This document shows positions 32,885 to 39,343 of a DNA stretch of 39,343 nucleotides, piece by piece. This stretch comes from an uncultured Clostridia bacterium (GTDB lineage Bacteria; Bacillota; Clostridia; Lachnospirales; Lachnospiraceae). Under the pieces are notes generated by a model that was given only the letters and a program-made list of their open reading frames with translations, was not told the origin of the DNA and made no database searches. The position numbers were made by a program, and so were the translations under genes. Position 1 is the stretch's first letter. The number at the start of each line of letters is the position of its first letter. The DNA is taken from positions 1 through 39,343 of the forward strand of contig CAMOXU010000013.1 in NCBI GenBank assembly GCA_946629525.1, given 5' to 3'.

Positions 32885-32957
32885 AGCGGGATCCTTCCCG
32901 CTGAGAAAACGTATAAATCCTTGTTCCGCGGGACGTCCGATCCTGACAGTCCCGCGG
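32885..32957 (+). repeat. Two hairpins in the uxaC-uxaB gap
   Basis: AGCGGGA/TCCCGCT (32885-32902, loop TCCT) and CCGCGGGAC/GTCCCGCGG (32926-32957, loop of about 14). Neither has a proper T-run. The 201-base gap may tune expression of uxaB and uxaA relative to uxaC; no separate promoter was recognised. Confidence 0.55.
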
Positions 32958-33026
32958 GCATCTTAAGAAAAACAGTTCCTTATCATCCCTGACAGGCAGC
33001 CAAATAGCTGCGGAAAGAAGAGAAAA

Positions 33027-34520
33027 ATGGATAAATTAAATTACAAGGTTCTTAAAGAGTCTGGTTACGACGGATATATTCTTGAGAAGGCACCGGTCAA
33101 AGTACTGCAGTTCGGCGAAGGTAATTTCCTCCGCGCATTCGTGGATTACTGGTTCGATATGTCCAATGAGCTTGTCGGATGGAACGGCAAGGTCGCCCTT
33201 GTACAGCCGATCGCTCCGGGTCTTGCAGACCTGATCAATGAGCAGGAAGGCCTCTACACACTGTATCTCCGCGGCTCAGAGAACGGCGAGAAGATCAACA
33301 GAAAGCGCGTCATCTCCGTATGTGATGCATGCTACAACCCGTATGTCGCTTCCGACTGGGAGAAGATCAAAGAGATCGCAAAGAGTGACGACCTCGAGTA
33401 CATCGCAAGCAACACGACCGAAGCCGGTATCGTCTACGATCCCGAGTCGACCTTCGATCAGGTTCCTCCGAACTCCTTCCCGGCCAAGCTGACCGTCCTC
33501 CTTTACGAGCGCTTCAAAGCCGGCAAGAAGGGTGTCGTCATCCTCTCCTGCGAGCTGATCGACGCGAACGGCAAGGAACTCAAGAAGTGCGTAGAGAAGC
33601 ATATCGCAGACTGGAAACTCGGCGATGATTTTGCGGCATGGATCGAAAATGAAAACCTCTTCTGCTCCACGCTCGTCGACAGAATCGTTCCCGGACGCAT
33701 CCGCGACCCGCAGGAAGTTGCAGAGCTCGAGAAAGAGCACGGCTATGTCGATCCGCTGCTCGATGTCGGCGAAGTCTTCGGCGTATGGTATATCGAAGGT
33801 CCGGAATGGCTTGCAGAGAAGCTTCCGTTCAAGAAGGCCGGCCTCAATGTCCATGTCGTACCGGACGTCGTTCCGTACAAGAAGCGCAAAGTCCGCATCC
33901 TGAACGGCGCTCACACTGGCTTTGTTCTCGGCGCTTACCTTGCAGGCCAGGACATCGTCCGCGACTGCATGCATGACGACACGATCCGCGGATTCATGAA
34001 CAAGATGCTCTTCGACGAAGTCATCCCGGTCCTGCCGCTTGACAAGGCTGACTGCGAGGCATTTGCCGCTGCGGTCACAGACCGTTTCAACAACCCGTTC
34101 GTAGATCATCAGCTGATGTCCATCTCACTGAACTCCACATCCAAGTGGCGCGCACGCAATATGCCGTCCTTCCTGGAGTACATCGAGAAGTTCGGAAAGC
34201 TTCCGGCTGCCCTCACCATGAGCCTTGCAGCTTACATCGCTTTCTATTCGAACGATGTCGTCCGCCGCGAGGACAACGCTCTGATCAACCGCCGTCCGGC
34301 AGGCAACGAGTACGCAGTCTCCGATGACGCATGGGTCCTTGACTTCTACTATGCACACAAGGATGATGATGCAGCAACGATCGTTCCGGCAGTTCTCAGC
34401 AACGAAGAGATGTGGGGACAGGATCTGACGAAGGTCGAAGGCCTCGTTGAAGCTGTAACAGCTGACCTTGAGCTCATCCGCAAGGAAGGTGCTCTCGCCG
34501 CTTATAAGAGCGTCCTTTGA
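33027..34520 (+). CDS. uxaB: Tagaturonate reductase (altronate oxidoreductase)
   Basis: A 497-residue mannitol-dehydrogenase-family NAD-dependent enzyme that reduces D-tagaturonate to D-altronate. The nucleotide-binding start is VLQFGEGNFLRAFVDYW (about 26-42) and the active-site region is VRILNGAHTGFVLGAYLAGQD near 287-307. The length and these blocks favour UxaB over fructuronate reductase UxuB. AAGAAGAG stands before the ATG. uxaA follows after 15 bases. Confidence 0.94.
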   Translation: MDKLNYKVLKESGYDGYILEKAPVKVLQFGEGNFLRAFVDYWFDMSNELVGWNGKVALVQPIAPGLADLINEQEGLYTLYLRGSENGEKINRKRVISVCDACYNPYVASDWEKIKEIAKSDDLEYIASNTTEAGIVYDPESTFDQVPPNSFPAKLTVLLYERFKAGKKGVVILSCELIDANGKELKKCVEKHIADWKLGDDFAAWIENENLFCSTLVDRIVPGRIRDPQEVAELEKEHGYVDPLLDVGEVFGVWYIEGPEWLAEKLPFKKAGLNVHVVPDVVPYKKRKVRILNGAHTGFVLGAYLAGQDIVRDCMHDDTIRGFMNKMLFDEVIPVLPLDKADCEAFAAAVTDRFNNPFVDHQLMSISLNSTSKWRARNMPSFLEYIEKFGKLPAALTMSLAAYIAFYSNDVVRREDNALINRRPAGNEYAVSDDAWVLDFYYAHKDDDAATIVPAVLSNEEMWGQDLTKVEGLVEAVTADLELIRKEGALAAYKSVL

Positions 34521-34535
34521 TAAAGGTGTATGCCA

Positions 34536-36014
34536 ATGAAGACGATTAAAATTCATCCTTCAGATAATGTCGCTGTCGCTCTCAGCGCCCTCACATGCGG
34601 CGAGACCGTGACTCATGACGATGTCACGGTGACCGCCACAGAGGACATAATGAGAGGACACAAGATCGCTCTCTGCGATATCGCAAAAGATGAGCCGATC
34701 ATCAAGTACGGCAATCCGATCGCTGTCGCGACCCGCGATATCAAAAAAGGCGAATGGGTCCACACCCATAACGTCCACACCGGCCTCTCCGAAGGCGGTG
34801 AATACGTCTATGACCATAAGGTCTATGATCTGCCGAATCCCGCTCCCAGGACCTTCAACGGCTATCTGAGAGACGACGGCAGAGCTGCCATCCGCAACGA
34901 GCTCTGGATCGTTCCGATCGTCGGCTGCGTGAACGGTATCGCAAAGCAGCTCGTCGACGCAAATCAGGACCTTGTAAAAGGTTCGATCGACGGACTTTAC
35001 AGCTGGTCGCATCCTTTCGGATGCAGCCAGCTCGGCGATGACCTGCAGCAGACAGGAAAGCTTCTGGCTGCCCTCGTACGCCATCCCAACGCGGGCGGTG
35101 TGCTCTGTCTGGCACTCGGCTGCGAGAACCTGACGCAGGACATCTTCAAGGGAATTCTCGGCGAGTACGACGAGAACCGTGTTAAGTTCCTCGTATGCCA
35201 GGATTACGAAGACGAGATCGAGGAAGGCACAAAGCTCCTTAAAGAGCTTGCTGCATACGCTTCCAAATTCGAGAGGCAGCCGCTTCCGGCAGAGATGCTC
35301 GTCGTCGGCATGAAGTGCGGCGGGTCCGACGGACTCTCCGGCATCACGGCCAACCCGACTGTCGGCCGCTTCTCCGACCGTCTCATCGCCCTCGGCGGAA
35401 CGACGATCCTCACGGAAGTACCGGAGATGTTCGGTGCAGAGAACATTCTCTTCTCCAGATGTGCGGATGAGCAGGTATTCGAAAAGGCCGTCAATATGGT
35501 CAACGACTTCAAGAAGTACTTCGTCGACCACGGCCAGGTCGTCTACGAGAACCCGAGCCCGGGCAACAAGGCAGGCGGAATCACAACGCTTGAAGACAAG
35601 TCCTGCGGCTGCGTACAGAAGGGCGGATCCGCCCAGATCGTCGACGTTCTCCGCTATGCTGAGCCGGTCACAAAGAAGGGCCTCAATCTCCTCTCCGGCC
35701 CCGGCAACGACCTTGTCAGCGCGACAGACCTCACGGCTGCCGGCGCGCACATGATCCTCTTCACGACAGGCCGCGGAACTCCGTTCGGAGCTCCCGCACC
35801 GACCGTCAAGATCGCTACCAACAGCGCTCTTGCCAACAAGAAGAAGAGCTGGATCGACTTTAACGCAGGCACCTGCGCAGAGGGTGAATCCCTTGACAGC
35901 GCGGGCGACCGCCTCCTCGACTATGTCCTCTCCGTCGCAAGCGGCGAGCGTACATTGGCTGAAAAGCATGGAAATCGCGAGATTTCCATTTTCAAAGACG
36001 GCGTTGTGCTCTGA
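34536..36014 (+). CDS. uxaA: Altronate dehydratase
   Basis: A 492-residue iron-dependent dehydratase that turns D-altronate into KDG. It joins an N-terminal SAF domain (about 1-95) to the large altronate dehydratase domain (GYLRDDGRAAIRNELWIVP, GCENL, MKCGGSDGLSGITANP, SPGNKAGGITTLEDKS). MKTIKIHPSDN at 34536 is preferred because AAAGG lies 9 bases upstream; the ATG six bases earlier is too close to it. It ends the uxa operon before a strong terminator. Its product feeds the KdgK and Eda steps encoded at 21644-24895. Confidence 0.96.
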   Translation: MKTIKIHPSDNVAVALSALTCGETVTHDDVTVTATEDIMRGHKIALCDIAKDEPIIKYGNPIAVATRDIKKGEWVHTHNVHTGLSEGGEYVYDHKVYDLPNPAPRTFNGYLRDDGRAAIRNELWIVPIVGCVNGIAKQLVDANQDLVKGSIDGLYSWSHPFGCSQLGDDLQQTGKLLAALVRHPNAGGVLCLALGCENLTQDIFKGILGEYDENRVKFLVCQDYEDEIEEGTKLLKELAAYASKFERQPLPAEMLVVGMKCGGSDGLSGITANPTVGRFSDRLIALGGTTILTEVPEMFGAENILFSRCADEQVFEKAVNMVNDFKKYFVDHGQVVYENPSPGNKAGGITTLEDKSCGCVQKGGSAQIVDVLRYAEPVTKKGLNLLSGPGNDLVSATDLTAAGAHMILFTTGRGTPFGAPAPTVKIATNSALANKKKSWIDFNAGTCAEGESLDSAGDRLLDYVLSVASGERTLAEKHGNREISIFKDGVVL

Positions 36015-36061
36015 TCTTCAGGGCACAAAGTGCCGGTAACATGTCCTCCTTTTATTCAGAC

Positions 36062-36130
36062 AAAGGCTGCAGCGAAAGAAGCTGCCGATCCTTTCGGATC
36101 GGGCTTCCCGCTGCAGCCTTCCGTTTTTTC
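36062..36130 (+). terminator. Terminator of the uxaCBA operon
   Basis: AAGGCTGCAGCG and CGCTGCAGCCTT form a 12-bp outer stem with an inner hairpin CCGATCC/GGATCGG, followed by CCGTTTTTT. It separates uxaA from the convergent oxidoreductase gene. Confidence 0.9.
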
Positions 36131-36145
36131 CATGCAGTTTCTGAT

Positions 36146-37186
36146 TCAGACCTTATCTACTCCGAACACGATCCCCGCGCTCTTCCTCGCCTTCTCGAGC
36201 GTTCGCATGACCTCGAGCGATTTCTGAAGATAATACTCCGCGCTCGCGGAATCCTTCTCATCAACGATACGGGCAAAATCCGCAAATTCCTGCGTCATGC
36301 GGTGACGGATCCCTTCCGAGACGTACTTACCGGCAACCATCGCGCGGCTCATGCCTCCCGCGGCGTTCGGGACCGGCGGCTTGTCATTGTCCGCATACTC
36401 AAAGTCCACGCCTTCGATCACATTGGGCTTTCCGATCAGGCGCATCCACCCGTCCTCTCCCTGGAAGATACAGAAGGAAGGACTGTCGGAGTCCTTGGCA
36501 CCCGTACAGACTGCCGTCACTCCGTCATAGGTGTAGACTGCCGTGCCGGATGTATCCGCGCCGTTGAAGCCGAGATTCGGGAAATAGTGTGCATCCTTCG
36601 GCTCTCCGAGGAGTCCGACCGTAAGGTACGTATTGTACAGATTGATGTCATAGAGGGCTCCGCCGGAGAGCTCCGGATTGAATGCCGGCTCGACCTCTCC
36701 CGCCAGATACTTCTTGTAGCGGCTCGAATACTGCGAATAATTGCACTGAGCCATACGCATTCTGCCAAGCTTCGGGAGAATGTCTTTCATTTTCTCAAAA
36801 ATATCACTGTGAAGCGTCGTGATCGCCTCGAGACAGAAGACACCCTTCTCTCTGGCAATCGCTGCGAGCTCCTCCGCCTCAGCGACAGTCGATACGAAAG
36901 GCTTTTCAAGAATAACGTGCACGCCTGCCAGCAGAGCCTGCTTCGCATAGGAATAGTGCGCGCTGTTCACGAGGCCGATATAGACGCAGTCCACACCGCT
37001 CTCCCGAAGAAGCTCCTCATAGTCCGTGTAGATCTCGCGGATCCCGTACTTTGCGGCAAGATCCACGGCCTTTTCCCGGCTGTGCGGTCTTGCAAAAATT
37101 GCTGTACGCTCGATCTCGGCGATCTCTTCCATCGCAAAGAGAGCTTCATGGACAATCTTGCCGGTGCCGATAATGCCCAGTTTCAT
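36146..37186 (-). CDS. Gfo/Idh/MocA-family NAD(P)-dependent oxidoreductase
   Basis: A 346-residue dehydrogenase with an N-terminal Rossmann domain (GIIGTGKI at 4-11) and the family EKPF motif (94-97), then a C-terminal alpha/beta substrate domain (about 125-310, GGALYDINLYNTYL). Members oxidise or reduce sugars, inositols and sugar acids. GGAGGGATCGAG lies before the ATG. It is convergent with uxaA and may act on a pectin-side-chain sugar, but no substrate can be named. Confidence 0.88.
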   Translation of the reverse strand: MKLGIIGTGKIVHEALFAMEEIAEIERTAIFARPHSREKAVDLAAKYGIREIYTDYEELLRESGVDCVYIGLVNSAHYSYAKQALLAGVHVILEKPFVSTVAEAEELAAIAREKGVFCLEAITTLHSDIFEKMKDILPKLGRMRMAQCNYSQYSSRYKKYLAGEVEPAFNPELSGGALYDINLYNTYLTVGLLGEPKDAHYFPNLGFNGADTSGTAVYTYDGVTAVCTGAKDSDSPSFCIFQGEDGWMRLIGKPNVIEGVDFEYADNDKPPVPNAAGGMSRAMVAGKYVSEGIRHRMTQEFADFARIVDEKDSASAEYYLQKSLEVMRTLEKARKSAGIVFGVDKV

Positions 37187-37341
37187 CTCGATCCCTCCTC
37201 AAATAAGTGTAATACGCCGACATTCGCCGGACTATGCGTTCCGCTGAACCGCATCATGCATTCACCTGTTTAACCCCGCATAATTCCGAAGTGCCCGGCG
37301 TGTGCTGCAGACTTTTCTTATACGAATATTTTAACCTAAGG

Positions 37342-37593
37342 ATGACGCAGTGTCCATTCCATATAATATCTGCATCTGCTACAATAGAAGTACTGTGGCG
37401 GAAGCAGCCGGATGCACCGGCAGCCGAAATTTCGGCCGAAGAGCCTTCAGCCGAAAATGTAGCGTCCGAGGAACCGGCAGCCGAAATTACAGTACCGGAC
37501 GCAGCTGCATGCGAAGATGCAGGATCAGAGGCCTATGAAGACCTCGCTGCTCCATCCGCAGGTGATTCCGCACAGTACAGCGAAGCAGCTTAA
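37342..37593 (+). CDS. Possible small acidic protein, doubtful
   Basis: In the 445-base gap between two genes a frame ending at TAA 37591-37593 gives an Ala/Glu/Pro-rich acidic peptide (PDAPAAEISAEEPSAENV...). Two copies of ACCGGCAGCCGAAATT (near 37417 and 37475) create its repeat. The ATG at 37342 has AAGG directly against it, and TACAAT at 37378-37383 could instead be a -10 for the HAD gene, which would make this leader sequence. It may be a decayed protein tail. Confidence 0.25.
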   Translation: MTQCPFHIISASATIEVLWRKQPDAPAAEISAEEPSAENVASEEPAAEITVPDAAACEDAGSEAYEDLAAPSAGDSAQYSEAA

Positions 37594-37631
37594 AGACACA
37601 CACGGCCGGCATGAACAGAGAGGACTACCCC

Positions 37632-38321
37632 ATGAATTTTAACGGAGTCGTATTTGATTTTAACGGGACGCTTCTTTTTGATGATGCCTTCCACGTGGAA
37701 GCATGGGACAAGATCTCCATGGAAGTCTGCGGAGAACATCTGACTGCGGAAATAATGGATACCAGATATGCGGGTTTCCCAAATAAAGAAATCCTCCGCC
37801 GGCTGTCTCACGACACGCTGACGGAGGAACAGCTGCTCTCCCTCTCTCTCCGCAAGGAGGAGCTCTATCGGGAGATCGTCCGCAATGTTCCGGGCGGTCC
37901 AAAGCTTGTACCCGGAGCGGAGGATCTTTTTGATTATCTGAAGGCGAACGGCATTCCCTGTACCATCGCTTCGGCTTCCATCATCCAGAATATCGAGTTC
38001 TTTGTGGACATTTTCCGCCTCGATCGATGGTTCCCTATGGACCATATCATATACGACGACGGTTCCTATGAGAATAAGGTCATGATGTTCTCGGACGCAA
38101 TTGACCGGATGCACGTAAAAGAGAGAGTCCTTATCTTCGAGGACTCTCTCTCGGGAATCACCTGCGCGGGGAAAGTCGGGGCTTCGGTCGTTGCCATCCG
38201 GAAAGAGACGATGGTGCCGTATTATCCGAAGTTCCCGCACATCATCGGAATCGTTCCGGATCTCGTGGGCGCCGAGGCGTTCTTAAAAACCGAAGTCGAT
38301 GAAGCGGGATCGGAACAGTAG
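37632..38321 (+). CDS. HAD-superfamily hydrolase, beta-phosphoglucomutase-like
   Basis: A 229-residue cytosolic HAD protein with an alpha-helical cap (about 18-85). Motif I is VVFDFNGTLL, so the second Asp of DxDGT is Asn11; Asp9 remains the nucleophile. Motif II is IASAS near 117, motif III Lys with the following loop (ENKVMMF), motif IV VLIFEDSLSGI. Family members dephosphorylate or isomerise sugar phosphates. MNFNGVV at 37632 has GAGAGGAC upstream; the ATG at 37611 is less well placed. It ends 7 bases before the convergent kinase gene. Confidence 0.85.
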   Translation: MNFNGVVFDFNGTLLFDDAFHVEAWDKISMEVCGEHLTAEIMDTRYAGFPNKEILRRLSHDTLTEEQLLSLSLRKEELYREIVRNVPGGPKLVPGAEDLFDYLKANGIPCTIASASIIQNIEFFVDIFRLDRWFPMDHIIYDDGSYENKVMMFSDAIDRMHVKERVLIFEDSLSGITCAGKVGASVVAIRKETMVPYYPKFPHIIGIVPDLVGAEAFLKTEVDEAGSEQ

Positions 38322-38328
38322 ACCAGTA

Positions 38329-39213
38329 CTATGCGAATCTGTTTATGATACTCCTGACAGCCGAATAATACCCGCCGCCGAACATATTCAGATGATTGAG
38401 AAGCTGATACAGATTGTAAATATCTCTCCGGTCTTTATAATCAGGACTCAGCTTCCCATATTCTCTATACGCCTCATAAAAGGACTGCGGGAAGCCTCCG
38501 AACAGTTCCGTCATGGCCAGATCCGCCTCAGGATGACCGTAATACACAGCGGGATCGATCACCCAGCCTTTTCCGTCATTTCCTGTAATATGATTTCCTG
38601 TCCATAGATCTCCGTGCAGCAGGGACGGGCGGTCAGGCTCCACAAGATATGAATCCAGATGAGAAAGAAAATACTCAATTTTCCTGCGCTCTGGCGATTC
38701 GAAATAATCAGCAGCTGCCTCAAACTGCGGGCTTAATCTGCAGTCCCGGAAGAATGGGATCCATTTGTCATGCGGCGTATTTATCTGCTTCCGCATGCCG
38801 ATGAAATTATCCATAAAGAACCCATAGCCGATCTCCGGATGAGAGACAGAAAATCTGTGCATGGAGGCGAGTTCCTTCGCAAAAGTCTCCCAGTATCCCT
38901 CCATACGCGGACCTCCTGCAATATATTCCAGAAGGAGAAAAGAACACGAACGGTCCTTGCCAAGACCGAGAACTTTGGCCGCTCCGATCGTCCGGGTCGC
39001 GGCAATCTCCTCCAGTCCAATCGCCTCTGCGCGAAGATTCGGCAAGGCATCCGGAGAATTGTATTTCATGAACAGTATCGTCCCGTCATTCAGCGTCAGG
39101 GCGCACGCTTCATTGATATCTCCGCCGCTGATGCGTCTCCGCTCCGTAACAGAGCGTTCATTTCCATAAAGATCTCTGACAGCTTCATCCAGAGAGGAAT
39201 ATATTTTCTGCAT
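38329..39213 (-). CDS. Fructosamine kinase family protein (FN3K-like)
   Basis: A 295-residue aminoglycoside-phosphotransferase-fold kinase. The catalytic segment is LLHGDLWTGNH and the metal site VIDPAVYYGHPEADLAM, with SGGDINEACAL near the start, all typical of FN3K-type kinases that phosphorylate protein-bound or free ketoamines for deglycation. The ATG at 39213 has AAAGGA upstream; the frame extends to a TTG at 39237 without a better site. It is convergent with the HAD gene. Together they might repair or clear sugar phosphates or glycated compounds, which is inference. Confidence 0.88.
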   Translation of the reverse strand: MQKIYSSLDEAVRDLYGNERSVTERRRISGGDINEACALTLNDGTILFMKYNSPDALPNLRAEAIGLEEIAATRTIGAAKVLGLGKDRSCSFLLLEYIAGGPRMEGYWETFAKELASMHRFSVSHPEIGYGFFMDNFIGMRKQINTPHDKWIPFFRDCRLSPQFEAAADYFESPERRKIEYFLSHLDSYLVEPDRPSLLHGDLWTGNHITGNDGKGWVIDPAVYYGHPEADLAMTELFGGFPQSFYEAYREYGKLSPDYKDRRDIYNLYQLLNHLNMFGGGYYSAVRSIINRFA

Positions 39214-39288
39214 TGAACGTATTCCTTTAATCCTCAAAACTTTTCTTTCCTGCGGGGCTGCTTCGTCGTTCGTTTCAGTTTTTTACAG

Positions 39289-39343
39289 GTGAAGCCTCAC
39301 ACGACTTAAGTCGCGTGCTTCCTACTCCCCGCCTTGCGGCGGG
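39289..39343 (-). mobile_element. Possible IS200/IS605-type element end with hairpins, cut by the window edge
   Basis: On the minus strand GAAGC, then GCGACTTAAGTCGTG-type hairpin, then GGCTTCAC. This GAAGC-hairpin-GGTTCA-like layout resembles the right ends (and omega-RNA 3' ends) of tnpB-carrying elements. A second hairpin CCCGCC/GGCGGG lies at the very edge. A tnpB gene, if present, would lie to the right of the window. Confidence 0.4.

Noticed and set aside
34560-35969. Minus-strand open frame of 469 codons opposite uxaA
   Set aside because: Antisense shadow; uxaA motifs are complete on the plus strand.

Overview
The window looks like chromosomal DNA of a pectin-degrading Firmicute, most likely a Lachnospiraceae-type Clostridium from gut or rumen. 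The reasons are a moderately high GC content, strong AGGAGG-type ribosome sites, and typical family content: GPH-family symporter, domain-swapped membrane GH3, LytTR/GHKL two-component pair, and Firmicute-type uronate genes. No tRNA, rRNA, CRISPR array or complete mobile element was seen.

Layout. (1) 1-2750, minus: end of a surface-polysaccharide cluster (priming sugar-phosphate transferase, then a DUF1972-type glycosyltransferase). (2) 2870-4421: tRNA t6A dehydratase TcdA, a decayed 3' end of a PP2C/SpoIIE-type phosphatase, and a small zinc-ribbon protein. (3) 4511-7282, minus: cytoplasmic GH28 polygalacturonase and a beta-propeller lactonase. Their promoter lies back to back with that of (4) 7491-11131, plus: a heterodimeric ABC exporter with one degenerate ATP site. 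(5) 11356-18099, minus: an operon of GH2 beta-galactosidase, GH3 beta-glucosidase (interrupted by an in-frame TGA) and GPH sugar symporter. (6) 18427-21318, minus: histidine kinase, response regulator and an IclR regulator. (7) 21644-24895, plus: KDPG aldolase and two KDG kinase-like genes. (8) 25130-28814, minus: pectin methylesterase, KduD, RpiB/DhuI-like isomerase and KduI, divergent from an AraC regulator (29101-30063). (9) 30280-36014, plus: a TIM-barrel epimerase-like protein, then uxaC-uxaB-uxaA. (10) 36146-39213: Gfo/Idh/MocA oxidoreductase, HAD phosphatase-like protein and fructosamine-kinase-like protein. The last 55 bases resemble an IS200/IS605 end.

Together the genes give nearly complete cytoplasmic pectin catabolism. 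CE8 demethylates and GH28 cleaves oligogalacturonides. Galacturonate goes through UxaC, UxaB and UxaA to 2-keto-3-deoxygluconate (KDG). Unsaturated uronates go through KduI (or the RpiB-like protein) and KduD to KDG. KdgK and Eda then yield pyruvate and glyceraldehyde 3-phosphate. No pectate lyase, GH105 or uronate transporter is in the window.

The most useful observations are regulatory and genetic. Three exact 10-bp direct repeats lie between kduI and araC. Three related 17-bp sites surround the eda promoter beside the IclR gene. A LacI-type palindrome sits at the uxaC start site. A premature TGA in GH3 falls where the family normally has Trp. Two unrelated isomerase families for the same reaction sit side by side. 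Starts were chosen by eye from ribosome-binding sites; no database search was run.
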